A stretch of 64,000 nucleotides of DNA from Litoditis marina (taxonomy: Eukaryota; Nematoda; Chromadorea; Rhabditida; Rhabditidae): positions 5,125,048-5,189,047 of the forward strand of contig OZ038433.1 in NCBI GenBank assembly GCA_964036275.1, written 5' to 3'. The first letter of the stretch is position 1. Every line of letters begins with the position of its first letter. The notes below the pieces were generated by a model that worked only from the letters and a program-made list of their open reading frames with translations, ran no database searches and was not told the DNA's origin. Position numbers and translations under genes: made by a program. This document shows, one piece after another, positions 11,859-30,685 of the stretch.

Positions 11859-12101
11859 ACGGAAATTTTCATAACGACACGACAGCATAACTTTTTTCAA
11901 TCTCGACCGATTTTCCTAATTTTGCACACAACATGTATTTAATAGATATCTAGCTCTTTCTCTTTTTAAATTTCGAAAAAAATGTTTTATTCGAAGACTT
12001 TTGTGGTTTGAAAGCCAAAAATGAGTGCGCAATGGCCAAACCAAACACAACTCACACGCAGCGCTTCGCGCTGCGCGCGATAAAATTCGTGTTTTCTTGA
12101 G

Positions 12102-12962
12102 AACCGATTTGTGAAAATGTACTGTAGGCGTCTACAGGGGAGTGAAACAGAGTATATACGTTGGCTAATAAATTGCTTCTTACTAATTAAAACTTTATCA
12201 ATAGAAAATTTAAAAAAAAAACTGTTTTTATTGATGAAAATTGAACAAAATCTTACAAATGTAGTTTGTAGTCTGGACCAAATCAAATCTCCCGCCCTCT
12301 TTTGTTGATCTATTGGAAATGTCATCGCAAGAGGGGGCTCGCACCATTATCATTCATTCACAACACTCACCGATTGTGGTGAGCCCGTCCCTCTCTCTCT
12401 CTCTCTTCCTAGAAGTTCTTGCTGAAGTAATGCCATTTTCTTCTTATATTTCTTATCTCAAATTGTTCCTGTCCATATGATTGGTCATAGCTTTCATCAA
12501 TGATTTTGAACGTTTACGTGATTACTGAGAGCGTAGATCAACCTATTTTTACAATAAAATAACTTCCAAAAAAATGAATTCCCTCCTCATCGATGCATCG
12601 TATTATGAACTACTCGTTCGGAATTTATCCGACGCACCTACATTTACGATGGCGTATGTGAGGCGTTTACGCACGTGGCGCCATTTGTACATTTTGAACG
12701 GATTTCGCGCGCAACCATTGTTGGTGAAGCGATTGATCGATTGCTCGCTTCGCTTGTTGCTGAAATATTAGATCCTGCTCGCTCAACGGCCGCATTGATT
12801 TCCTTTTCTCGTTAACTTGTTACCTTCTTTCGATAGGCTGTGTTTTGCAAAGCTCTATAGATGTTCTCCTTTTCTCATTTCTTCTCGATGCAGATCTGTC
12901 GATTAATGTAAAGTGAGCGTTGACTTATGACACGTCATCCCTATACTGTTTCAGAATCAATA
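12102..12962 (+). promoter_or_regulatory. Upstream region of beta-tubulin copy 1
   Basis: Gene-free sequence ahead of the tubulin start. It contains a CT-rich tract near 12391-12407 and a TTTCAG acceptor at 12951-12956, six bases before the ATG side of exon 1, which implies a spliced 5'UTR. A 65-codon open frame at 12574-12771 has no recognisable similarity. No TATA element could be assigned with confidence. Confidence 0.35.
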
Positions 12963-16205
<3,243 letters not shown>

Positions 16206-16440
16206 ACTCCTCTGTCTGATCATTGATTGTTCCCGGTGTGAATTTGAATCACGGTTCTTTGTTTTAACTTGTCTTATGCATCAGTTGTTTGAAATGAATG
16301 TGTTGAGTTTTAACGTGTACTTGGTGTTAAAAGTGTTTAAGAAGCTTGCGTGATTCAAGCTTCTGGCGGTGCAATGCGCACATCAGTTCATGGGTACATC
16401 TTTACCCTAACTTTGGATAATGAGACTTTTAAAATATCTG

Positions 16441-16530
16441 CCTCATCTCATATGAGACTCGAACCGGATCGAAAACTTTGGCCGGCAGGCGCGAATGCTA
16501 ACCACTACACCAACGGGGCTTATGGCAACG
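16441..16530 (-). repeat. tRNA-derived SINE-like sequence
   Basis: On the minus strand the segment contains GTTGGTGTAGTGGTTAGCAT, a good A-box match, and GGTTCGAGTCTC, a B-box match, about 35 bp apart as in a tRNA. The acceptor and anticodon stems do not pair, so it is a degenerate tRNA or a SINE head rather than a working tRNA gene. Confidence 0.55.
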
Positions 16531-16865
16531 TTGGGACGATTAGTGTACATGAGTTCTCACACTGCACAAGTGAAATATACAGTATACCCCACCGAGAACT
16601 ATTGCAAGCTTTCAATATCTTCCAAATACGTCGTCGACTAAAAGCTGTTTCCACTGCTCATTCTGGAAGTAAATTGAATAATAGTCACGTACAACATCAA
16701 GAAAGATCAGGAATCATGTACTTATCACATTACCAAATGTATTCGCGTGACTGAAATTCACTAGTAAGCGTGTTTGATCACCGATCAGGAATTAGAAGCA
16801 ACGCACACAGGGTCAGCTAAAGAACCAACATCATTTTAATATGGTTCAACTCATAACCTCCTGGG

Positions 16866-17010
16866 TAATTCACGAGAGAGCCGAGTCCATTGTGAACCGA
16901 ACAGCGAACCAGTTACTGGAGAACCAAACCGCGAAGCCTGACACCGGATTTAGAACCGACTGGTTCTTGACTGTATGGTTGGAACAGAACTGTGAACCGA
17001 AAATGATACG
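16866..17010. repeat. GAACCG-rich dispersed repeat, copy 2
   Basis: Shares GTGAACCGAACAGCGAACCA, CACTGGAGAACC-like and GACTGGTTC words with the copies at 6838-7215 and 61150-61372. Confidence 0.5.
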
Positions 17011-17922
17011 AAGAGTTTTATAGTGCTGGATTAATTCCCGATTATGTCGTCTTTGGCAGCCTGTTGTAGTATAGTCTGTTAGATAATACGCACGTGGACT
17101 CCTGTAATATGAATACAAGACTTCCGGTTCGTTTTCGGCAGATTAAATTTTCCAGAAACTGGGACATTTTTGTACTATGTTCTTAATCCACTACAACACA
17201 ACCGTTGTAAAGTTGAACTTGATACTGTACAGGTTCACGTAGAAATGACAAACACTATAGTGTGATTTGCAAGTTAGTGGATCAGCAGAATGACATTCGA
17301 ATATAGTAGCTCCCTTTGTTCCTTGAGTATACGGAACACGGCTACTATTCTCTTTGTTCTACATTTTTACGATAACTATATAAAAATACTCCATTCCTAA
17401 AAGTGGTAACTTTCATGGAAGAACTCAAAACATGGATCGTTTCCATTGTTTGTGTTGATTTTCAAACACTGGATGAGGGAGTCCACTTCAACGGAACTGC
17501 GTTTTTGGCGTTAGCATCTTTGGAATAAATGTATTATATAATTTACAAATTCTGTTAGATAAAATAATGACGGTTTGTTTGGGTTACATTAATGAAGCAG
17601 AGAAAAGGTGCTTGTTGCGCGCTCCACCGCGAACATTATTACGGTAAGACGCACAAATGTGTATGAAAGTGGATGGCAATGAGCTCAATTTCCAATAAAA
17701 TAGCAATTTTCCATTCTGGCCTAAATTTTTTCGAAGTGTTTATGTTACGTTTTGGTGTGTTTTATACGTTTTTTGTGTTTGTAGTACACGTTTGAACTAA
17801 TACGGGTGTGTTTTTCATGAAGGGCGTTGTGTTTTGGCGGCGACAAGTCATTCTGGGTAACGTATTCGAAGTATGGTTAAATGTTACAATTTGTATAATG
17901 TTAATTTGTATTTTTTTAGAAC

Positions 17923-19692
17923 ATGGGTGCTTACAAGTACATGCAGGAGATTTGGCGCAAGAAGCAGTCTGATGCTCTTCGCTACATTCTCCGCATCCGC
18001 ACTTGGCAATACAGGCAACTTTCTGCCGTTCACAGAGTGAGCCGTCCCACCAGACCCGAGAAGGCCCGCCGTATGGGATACCGTGCAAAGCAGGGTGAGT
18101 TCTTGTTTTCATTTCTAGCTGTTCTTTGAAGTGTGATTCGTTGAAAAAAATTATAGCCTTTTCCCAATAATGGATAAAAATTATAATTTTCCGCATTCAG
18201 GTTTTCTCATGCTGTGTAAGAGCAATTTTTTAAAAACTATATATACTGAATATATTTCATGACAAGCCTATTTTTTTTGCAAAATAAGTATTTCTTGCCT
18301 ACCGATTCGACTAGCTTTTGCTCCACATTCATTTTGGAATTCCCATTCACACCCAGTGATTTGCGCGCCCCTGATGAATTTTCTTTCGCATTAGAACGGT
18401 TGCGTTAAGATTTGCTCGATAATTTGCGAAACTGGTTTCTTCAAAAAAAAACTTGAAAGGTGTATAATATGAGCATACAATGTTTATTGTTTTCATTATT
18501 TTCCATAGAGTAATTCTTTGCTAATGATGAGCATAATCTAGGGTCTGCGCAATCAAGTAATTACTCGCATAGCATGTTTGTGTCTCAACTCTAAATCAAC
18601 TCAATAGTTAGCTGATGGCTTCTTTATCAATGCTCATGATAAATTGCATTTTTGGGTTATGTTGAATATTTTCTTATAAGGCGTCTTGTAGGTTACGTCA
18701 TCTACCGCGTCAGAGTTCGCCGTGGTAACCGCAAGCGCCCAGTCACCAAGGGACAGACCTACGGAAAGCCCAAGACCCATGGAGTCAACGAGCTTAAGTA
18801 TGCCCGTTCCAAGCAGGCTGTTGCTGAGGTAAGTGTTATATACTTTGTTCTTTATTCTCCCATAAGTGCCAGTAAAGTCACATACATAGTTGAGCGTTTA
18901 ATAGGTTTGCAAGAAGGTGGGCAGTGTTTGTTCAATCAGTTCTAATTTGTGGATAACTTCGTCTTACGTTCAAAAGCATGTTTGGCTTACTATGTTCTAA
19001 GCGTCGTTTGGTAGTCTCCTTTCGTACGATGGTGAAATATTACGTCACGGATTTTTGCTTACAGCATAGTAATTTTCCATGAAATTTGCACTCACCTTGC
19101 GCTTGTTTGAAATCTGAAGCTCTAACTCTGCGGAGGGGGGGGGGCACTTTTATATCGCTTATCCTTTTACTTTTGTCAAGAGAATTTCCGAGAAACCGAA
19201 TAGTAGTTGTTTTGAGATTTTATCTGGCATGTTTTCATCACCCCAACCGTGTGTGGGAAGTATTTCTAAATTAAGAAAGAGTGATTCGCTTAGGTTCTGT
19301 TATCACATAGAAGTTCTGCATGAGGCACCGGGGAGTGAGATTGCGTGGTATAGATCTTTGTTGAATATTTATAGCGTCTGTTCTAGGAGCGTGCTGGACG
19401 CCGTATTGGCTCTCTCCGTGTCCTCAACTCCTACTGGGTTGGAGAGGATTCGACCTACAAGTTCTACGAAGTTGTCATGATCGATCCCTTCCACAAGGCT
19501 ATCCGCCGTAACGCTGATACCCAATGGATCACCAAGCCCGTTCACAAGCACCGTGAGCTCAGAGGTCTTACATCGGCCGGAAAGAAGTCTCGTGGTCTTG
19601 GAAAGGGATGGAGATTCACCGCCACTCGTGGAGGTTCTCAGGCCAAGAACTGGAAGAGAAGAAACACCACTGTCTTCCACAGAAGACGTTAA
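17923..19692 (+). CDS. RPL15: 60S ribosomal protein L15 (eL15)
   Basis: Three exons, 17923-18094, 18692-18828 and 19387-19692, give 204 residues, the usual eukaryotic length. The start [20 protein letters not shown] and end [15 protein letters not shown] are diagnostic. eL15 is a structural protein of the large ribosomal subunit that binds 28S/5.8S rRNA. Family motifs seen include [43 protein letters not shown] and [17 protein letters not shown]. Residues such as [10 protein letters not shown] are nematode-like. An AG acceptor ends 3 bases before the ATG, so a 5'UTR intron is likely. The BolA gene starts only about 160 bp downstream on the same strand; co-transcription is possible but not shown. 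Confidence 0.97.
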
Positions 19693-19853
19693 GTCTTATG
19701 TGCTCTTATTATTTTGGTCCGTTTCTTGTTACCGGAATAATAAGTTTGTTCATAAATTGTTTTGTTGTGTTACTGGTTATACTTCCACACTACATTTAAA
19801 AATACTAGGGTGACACCGATTTTGCGAGAGATTTAGATGTATGAATTTAAAGC

Positions 19854-20867
19854 ATGAACATGGCACGACTTGGTGTAGTTGGTTCCCGGCTTTCGGAGAA
19901 GTTGACAGTGGCATTTTCAGTGAGTTATTAGTCCGTTTCACGCAACAATAGCCGTCTACAGTAGGATTATAAACAAGAGAATTTTTCATATCGTGTAGGT
20001 ATTTTGAATAGTTTAAACTTCGTGATTTCGCTTTCCATAATGGCTATTGTTGCGTGAAACTACCACAAGCATTGAGAACAGTGAATCTGAATTTATTTTT
20101 GGTGGTTAGATAAATGCCCTTGAATATCGAAAGATTACTGTAGAAAGTCATTGACTGGTGAAACGAACTATAAATTCAGTAAAAGAAAAAATCTTTTATC
20201 TAGCTGAATACATCCACTTTTCTGGTTTGGAAAGTCACAGGTGATGTGACTTCTAGAGGTGGAAATGTTCCATTGTCTGTACTTTCGAATTAATGATTTA
20301 AGCAAGTGGTTCGACCGAGAACACTGCCGATCGCTCTCCGATTCGTGTAAGAATAATTAATTATCAGTAGGTTATTCACAAAAAAGTGTGAAGAATTATT
20401 CAAACAACGAAATCAAAGGAAAAGCTCGAAGGAAGAGCTCAGGGAGAAGCAAACAAGGCCTGGTTCAACTTCTTTTTAGAATTGGTAATCAGTGTTCTTT
20501 TTCGTTTTTAGCCGTCTTATCTTGAAGTCGTATGCGAAAGTCATCTACACAATGTTCCAAAAGGTGCCGAGAAACACTTTCATGTTCAAATTGTCAGCGA
20601 CAAATTTGAGGGCTGCACTGCCTTGCAGGTTTGTTGTTTCATTTTAGTTCATTGTTTAATAGTTATCACCATCGTGCTCTGCGACAATGACAGTTTGGAC
20701 CATTGCTCATTTTCTCTTTTCAGCGACACCGTTTAGTGAATGAATGCCTGGCAGAAGACTTGAGTAGCGATGTACATGCTCTTCGCATAGATGCCATTCC
20801 GCCCAGCAAATGGGTCGGTCAGAAATCTGCGCCCCCACCTGCATGTAGAGGCGGCGGACATTTGTAG
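19854..20867 (+). CDS. BolA-like protein (BOLA1 type)
   Basis: Exons 19854-19919, 20512-20628 and 20724-20867 give 108 residues, typical for the family. A second in-frame ATG lies at 19860. Exon 1 encodes [12 protein letters not shown], which splices in phase 0 to [20 protein letters not shown]. The core [13 protein letters not shown] and [15 protein letters not shown] is the BolA fold, with the conserved RHR and the invariant His used for [2Fe-2S]/glutaredoxin binding in this family. The C-terminal Trp of PPSKW matches the BOLA1/BOLA3 style. BolA proteins work with monothiol glutaredoxins in iron-sulfur cluster handling, often in mitochondria. The exon 1 assignment rests on phase and family fit. 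Convergent with tubulin copy 2, whose stop is about 207 bp away. Confidence 0.88.
19935..20060. repeat. MITE-like inverted repeat in BolA intron 1
   Basis: A perfect 19-bp inverted repeat, GTTTCACGCAACAATAGCC at 19935-19953 and its complement at 20042-20060, encloses 88 bp of AT-rich sequence. No flanking duplication could be assigned. Confidence 0.6.
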
Positions 20868-21073
20868 ATTGTAGCTATTTGTAATGTTTCAATGAATGTT
20901 TCGATTGTATTATTAGTGATAGAGAAATCAAATCAAACCAGAAACTGTTCCACATGATTTATAATAAATAATCAGATCAAGTGACAGGCAGAGAAATTAT
21001 ACGTAACTCGTAAGCAAGCGGAGAAGTGCCGGATTCAATAACTGACAGCTAACACAAAATAAATTATCCTTGT

Positions 21074-24164
<3,091 letters not shown>

Positions 24165-24207
24165 GGTCGGATGTCTGAAATTGCACAAATAAATAAAAGA
24201 AAACCAC

Positions 24208-24553
24208 GGGACTATTTTACTTTCGCCCCCCACTTTTTTCGTTTCAACCGAAATAGGTCCTGTGTTACTTTCACCCCCCACCATGGGGGGTGAAAGTAAC
24301 ATGGCTCCGTTTCAACTAAGAGTTACAAGGGTGGGGGGCGATTGTTAAAGATTGCCAGGCATGTTACTTTCACCCCCCAATTTACGTTAGTGGGGGGTGA
24401 TTGTACAATGTCGACATTTAACTTTAGCCCCCCACTCTACCATACATTTACCTTTTACCCCCCACCATTTTCTGTTGAAACTAGTGCGGGTGGGGGGCCA
24501 AACTATCACGGGGGGTGCGATTGTACGGTGGGGGGCGAAAGTAAAATTTTCCC
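24208..24553. mobile_element. C6/G6-block DNA element, copy A
   Basis: Terminal inverted repeats of about 25 bp: the left end is GGGACTATTTTACTTTCGCC followed by C-run and A, and the right end is its near-complement ending AAAATTTTCCC. The interior alternates C6-7 and G6-7 runs. The flanks carry a 9-bp direct duplication, GAAAACCAC, at 24199-24207 and 24554-24562. It lies just upstream of the tubulin-2 start, on the 5'UTR/promoter side. No transposase. Copies B (36128-36493) and C (39115-39476) share the design. Confidence 0.8.
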
Positions 24554-24562
24554 GAAAACCAC

Positions 24563-25592
24563 AAAAAAGCCGAACAGCAATACACCACTTCTCTGTGAGA
24601 AAAAACAACCAGTAACGAACGTTGTCGCGTTGGGGAATTTGTGTATAAAGAACTTCGTTAGTTCGTTTAAAACGCTAAAAATTAGAAATTGAGCGGACCA
24701 GGAGAACAAACGCACTAGGTGAGAGTGAATACTAGATCGTCTCTGTGAATTACACTAATTCATGCTAATACGCCTTCACTTGCACAAACAAACTAAAACA
24801 AATTAAAATGAATTTATTCAGTTCAGAACTGAACAAAAATCTAACTATTGAATGACAATTTGTCGTAATCTGTGAGCTATATGTGAAAATTTCGGAGAAA
24901 GTTGCTACATTTAGGAAATGAGGTAGAGAGCGAAGAGAAATGATGAAATGTAATGGTGACAACTAAGCCTAGCTGAGGCAGCAGCGCAGCGCGATCGATT
25001 CGGAATGCGCGCGAAAAAATAAAATTTATCTCGTAAAACACATGCAGTACATTTGTACGGTGAAGGCGTTGGAAGAAATTTAGAAATATTGTCAAACTTT
25101 GTAAGAAATATTTTTGTTGATAAACTAACTATGTCAGATCTTAATTACATCAAAGTTGAAAGCAATAATCAAGAGTGTCGAAGCTAGAAAGTTAGTAATT
25201 CGAAAATCGAAAGTCCGTAGTTTGATAACGGACTTTCGTAGAGGCAACGACAGAAAATAATAATGGGAGAGAAAAGCGAGAGAAAGAAAGAAATAGATAT
25301 AGAATGTAGATAAAAGAGAGAAAGAGAGAGAGAGAAGGATGATTGTAGAGAAAAGAGAAGAGAAAGAGAGAGAGAGGGTAGGGGGGGGAGAGGGAGGGAG
25401 AAAGAGAGCTTAGGGAGAGATAACTGCTCATTGGAAAACCGTGGGCTCTCTAAATGTGCGAGTATATAGAGCTAAGTACGAAAGGATAATAATAGATTAC
25501 ACTTTAGTATTTGCTCTATTCTGTCTCCGAGGTTGGTATGCTATATTAGTTATTCAATATCCCCAAAGCAGGGTTAGAAGCTGAACATTCAA
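24563..25592. other. Divergent spacer between tubulin 2 and the channel gene
   Basis: Likely contains the promoters of both divergent genes. No coding sequence is supported. The main structure is a purine-rich low-complexity tract near 25235-25412 (listed separately). The remainder is unique AT-rich sequence. Confidence 0.4.
25235..25412. repeat. Polypurine GAGA tract
   Basis: About 180 bp almost entirely of A and G on the plus strand, with GAGAGA runs and a G9 block. It is a candidate GAGA-type or triplex-forming tract between two divergent promoters. The serine/leucine-rich ORF on the minus strand is its translation. Confidence 0.75.
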
Positions 25593-28500
25593 ATGCCGTA
25601 CAGCTATGCGCTCACTGCTACCACAAAACAAAAGTGAGGTTTTTAGTATTCTCAGCTTTCATAAGAAATGAACTTCCCTGTACCAAAAGTTACCATATAA
25701 AAATGTGTGCAGGTTCTTTATGTCGAGTTCATAGGAAAATAAACTTCCCTGTGCCAGTGTAAACATTTGTACAGGTCCTTTCTCTTGTGAATCAACAATT
25801 TGTGATAATGTTCCTTATCCTTATATGTTGATAGGTGAAAACTAAGAAAAGTTCATCTCCAAATAAGCGAGCCTATAGAAAAGTCACACAATAAGTAGTA
25901 GCATTAGAAACTACGTTAGGTCTCTTCACGTTCACGTTTCCCATGGCTCCTTACTTTACTAGTAGTAAACACTTTTTCAAATATGAGCATATTCTATGTT
26001 ATTCATAATTAGCATGTTAAAGAAGGACGATTATGTGGTCCAATCGCAACTCTTCAGTCCTTTGAACCGCAATATATTTTTCAATTGCAGTTTAAAGGAC
26101 CGATGTAACGGGATTGGTCCACATAATCGTCCTTCGTTAACGGCAAAAAGACCAGAACATTTCATGCATAGCAAAGTTGGCCGATCCTCTCTGAAAAACC
26201 GCTGCAACTTAAAATTCCGGACTCGGCAATTTTGTAACTTAAAATACCGGGGTCAGCCAGATGTCGTCTGTACTGTTTGAAATTCATAAGGAGATGCAGG
26301 CTAATTCGACACCAGTATTTAGGCCTGCATCTTCTCCGGTATTTTAAGCTACTAGCGTTTTCACAGCTATAGAAGGAACTCCTTGGTACGTCCCCCTCTA
26401 AGTCGCGAAAGTTCTATGTGAGATTTCAGTGGTGCAGTGGCGGTTACCTGTGTAGACTGCTCGAAAGATGTGCGTCCCACCAAAATAGCCAACTACAAAT
26501 GTAACTGCAAATATCCCTGGCTCAGGGAGTTACACGGACTCAATGCGCTCATGATGGTCAGTTCAATCGGCTCAGTATATCGGGAGAGACCAAATCTCTC
26601 GATACATGTTGCAATTTGCGACCTTTCACCGAAAAGCAAACTGAACTGAGTGCATGTACCATACCATCCCGGCAACATCATCCCATCCTGCGTCTCTCGC
26701 TCTACCGCACTTAGTATCTCACGTGTCCCGACGTAGGAGCAGAGAAATAGCGTATGATTGAGGAGGCGCAGGTTGGGATGGAAAGGAAAGGATGTACGTG
26801 AAAACGGCCCTGGATCAACTCATTTCTGTGCTATTTTCAGTCGGAGTCGTTGAGTGGAAAGCTGTTGTGGCTAACTGTGATACTTGTTTGCGCCGCAGTC
26901 TCAATTGCCAACGCCAGCTATATTCTCGGAAACTACTCCACTCATCAGACTTCTACACTTATCACAATACGACCGGTATGTAACGAATTGAGCGTCAATC
27001 GAATGTGAAGCCGTTTTGGCTATGAGGAGGGACCGAACGCTTGCTGTAGTTCGAACTGGATAGACGCCATTTTTGGCGATTTTCAGTGGGATGAAGCCGT
27101 CGTGTCACTGATATATATGCGAATTTTCTTCCAAATATGTGCGGTACTGCCACTTTCGGGGTTAGAAAAAATTGACTGCTCACTGAGAATTTGCGCAGTT
27201 TTTTTGCTCACTTGGTGCATGCGCACCTTTTATGCGCACTTGACCTAGACTCCATTCACAGTATGAATGTTACGTGAAAAAGTGTTCATTGAGGTACCTC
27301 AGATGGTACCAAAAGAAGTAATTTGTAATAAGAGAACATTTTGCAAGCGAACCGTTTCGAGAGCAATGATTTCAGGTTAAAAAGCTGGTTTTCCCTACGT
27401 TAGTTTTCTGTCCAAAATATGCTGACGAACTGAATTACACCGCTGTTTTGAAAGGTGAGTTGACGGTTTGAGCAAATTTCACCATCTCACATCTCCGTGT
27501 TTCATAATTTCAGCTAGAAAGGAAGGTTTGTACCTATTCCTCATATTAGTGTATCTAGGCTAAAATTGAAGTGGCTACTTCTGTAACAGGCTTGTCAATC
27601 CTTGACTAGACAGTGTGCAGGTCACAGAGACTCAGACGGTCCGAGACTGTCGATGTCTCATTGACTGTCACGGAATTTAGATTTTGTAACTATCCATTCT
27701 TCAAAAGACTGAGAGTTTCATGATATCTGATTAGGTAATCTCGAAAATCAGGATACGGTTACCGTTAGTTTTTCAAGTAAATTTTGCGTTTGATGGAAAA
27801 TAACTAATTTCTCAGTTTATCGGCCACCTCCTAAGTTAATCAAAGGAAACAGTTACCAAAAACTGCTAAGGTTGTACGAAAAATCCAGTTATAGAGTTGA
27901 TAGAGATATTAATTTCACCGTGGAATAACTATTGTTTGTGTTCAGATATTTTCGACCACGTGGGTAATTTGAGCGGCAACAACAGTCTGGATCTGATACA
28001 GTACATGATAGCCGGTACAGGATTCGACAATGTCAATCTCAAACAGTTCGAACCCGAATATCTGTGAGCAACTAAAGAAACGCGAACTCCATCAATAAAA
28101 TTTTAAATTATTCTATTCTGCTGCGGTCAATTTCCACTTCCAATTTTCTTCAAGTTCGACTGATGTTTTTCGACTGATCAAAACAAACTGAATATGCTGA
28201 AAACTAATTAGTAAAAGCACAATAAAAATATGTAGAATCTTGTCGAGCATGCACTTTCTCTCAATTTATCGCAAGATACAACCGATTTTACTACAAATTA
28301 TACAACACACGAAATAGGCGTAATTGTTTTTTTTTTGTTTTTATCTCGAAATAGTTAACCCTATACACTTCAGGGAACAGTTGGGTGTTTGGTATGAGGA
28401 GTGGCGGGGAGATCGTTCTGTTCTTGAGCTATTCCGACTGGTATTCGACCAGAATGGAGTCACTTGTGAGCAGGTAGAGTTAAATGGGGTAGACACAGCA

Positions 28501-30640
28501 GAAACTATATACAAGTTAACTGATATAAATACTGCTGCGACTGGAGCAAGTTCAAACATTTATGTTGCAGCATCACATTCTCTCATCTGATAAACGTAAG
28601 GTATGATCGCAAGCTTATAGGCTAGATTTGTAAGATTTCAACAACTTGAATGAGAGGAATTATCTACAATCTCTCCCGTATGTCACCCTGAGTGTCATCG
28701 AAATTATCTGAATGAGAGGAAGTCATCGAAATTATCCACCAGCGCCCTTTTGACACCAACAACACCTTTACACAACACTCAGTGATACGTGAGAGAAATA
28801 AAGCTGGTATGGTATTGTATTGTACAATCTACTTTATCACTAAGAGTTCAATCCGACCACAGATCTTTCCAGGTTTTCCACAGTTGTTACGCGGGCTCAC
28901 AGACGTTGGACTGCTGTAAAATCTTCTCACCTACGTACGTGATGACGAGAGGGAGGTGAGAAATTCTGGAAATTTCGAAAAGTTGTCAAAGGTAGGGATT
29001 CAGGGAACTGGAGGGTCGAACGGTCTAGTGGTTTGTGTATAACTCTCGGACCATCTGACCTGGGCTCGACTCTCACTCACTGTGGTTATACCGCGGGTAC
29101 TATATCTAACCGGGTTTTGTGGTCAGCTAACATTTCTTGGTATTCCTTCAGGGTTAGATTACCTTAAAACCCGGTTAGTGGTGAAACCAGCCGGTACCAT
29201 CACCACCCCAGCACCCTCTACAGACTCGAACCACTACCTAATAAGGGAGCGTTCCTTGAAAAATGTGATACTGTTTTTATTCCAGATGTTTCCGGCTAAT
29301 CTCTCCGTATTATCAAACAGACGTGGATGAGACCGACAAGCTCTCGCTGTTCTTCAATAAACCCGACAATCCTTTGCTGGGTACCCAAACCACTCGGGTG
29401 AGTAGAAGTATAGGTTTTTTCAACCAAGATAGCTCCTCGAGTCTCTGGGTGCTCGATCAATACTCATAGATTGTTCCTTCGGGCTGCTGCCTCCCAACCT
29501 GAGGGCTCGAAGTATGGCCGCACCTCGAAAAAGGACGATTATATGGTCCAATTCGAACGCTTCAGTCCTTTAAACTGTGATACATTTTTCAATTGCAGTT
29601 TAAAGGACCGTTGACACGGGATTGGTCCACATAATCGTCCTGCTTTAAGAGAACAGTTTTCTGACTCGTCAACTATATGCTGCTGAATCTTCATACAGCC
29701 AATGTGAAGGCTAATATTGAGTACCGGTGGAAAATGTGATGCTTTTCAGAATAAGGTACACATCAATCAACTATCTCCAGTTACGTGGAGCTCGTTCACG
29801 CGCTAATGTACCAAACAAAGCCTCGAAAAACGGAGAAATATGACGAGCGATTCAAAATTAAGGCAGCTCAGACTAAGTGAAACGAACCTATACTTTTCCA
29901 GTCTCAAGTGGTCGTGTATCTTGGAGACGAGAACCCGGAAGTTTCCATTTTCCCCCGTTATTACCTGAACACTCACGACTTTAATAGAGCACGGATGGTA
30001 CAGAAGAAGATATCAATGCTGCCCGCTCTGAACAAGATGTGCTCCAGCGATTCGTACAACAAAGGTTTGTTTCAAGTCATTTTATCAGAAGTCAACAAAA
30101 CTTGTAGTTTGATCTCAGTAAACGCCAAGTTTTGGAATTTCGTTCGAAAACCAAAAGTATCTCAGATATAGTCTTTCCCATTCCTACTGAGACTCCTACA
30201 GTAGGATTTAGAAACTTCCAAGTCGTTCTGTTTATTTACTTTTGATCGGAAAAGTTGAGGATTTTCGTACGTCATTCTCCTTCTCAGGTAGAGTGAATAT
30301 ACGAGAGCGTTCTCTATGAAGTTCATTTTCAGCTTCAAAATAGCCTTTGGAAAGTTTGTAAGGTTACTGTAGGAGTCTCAGTAGGAATGGTGTGAACTAT
30401 ACAAACACAGCCAGATAGGGACACACCGCATAGGCTTGCTTCGGAATGAGTGAGTCATATTTACGTTCAAAAATATTGCTGTCAACGGCCTTAGAACTAA
30501 CTACCTATCCCGAAGAAATATAAATAATGGCTAATACAGAGCGAAAGAAATACAGTTTACCAAGGTTCGTTATAGATTTGAACCGCGCCTGTGTAGGAGA
30601 AAAGATCGACAATTCAACAAAAGAGTCTGTAAAGGGTTCG

Positions 30641-30685
<45 letters not shown>

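Larger units (their letters stand above)
8801..12101. mobile_element. 3.3-kb block flanked by inverted GCGCAGCGCGAAGCGC ends
   Basis: About 85-100 bp at 8801-8886 containing CGCGCGCAGCGCGAAGCGCT is matched in reverse complement at 12025-12101, together with flanking words (TTTGG...GGC...GCGC and TTCTCAA). Between them lie the 130-bp TGACGTCA satellite, a nested foldback, a 272-bp tandem repeat and a GACGAGG minisatellite, with no transposase ORF. The simplest reading is a large, degenerate or non-autonomous mobile element that has collected other repeats. Chance duplication of one end is an alternative. Confidence 0.45.
16206..17922. other. Interval between beta-tubulin 1 and L15
   Basis: This holds the tubulin 3'UTR, a tRNA-like repeat (16441-16530, minus), a GAACCG repeat (16866-17010) and, at its right end, the L15 promoter and 5'UTR. 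The open frames here translate repeats. No independent gene is supported. Confidence 0.5.

Noticed and set aside
12574..12771. 65-codon open frame upstream of tubulin 1
   Set aside because: No similarity and no counterpart upstream of tubulin 2; at most a uORF.
16441..16530. Functional tRNA gene
   Set aside because: A and B boxes are present but the acceptor and anticodon stems do not pair.
24342..24692. 116-codon open frame near tubulin 2
   Set aside because: Translates the C6/G6 transposon and its flank.
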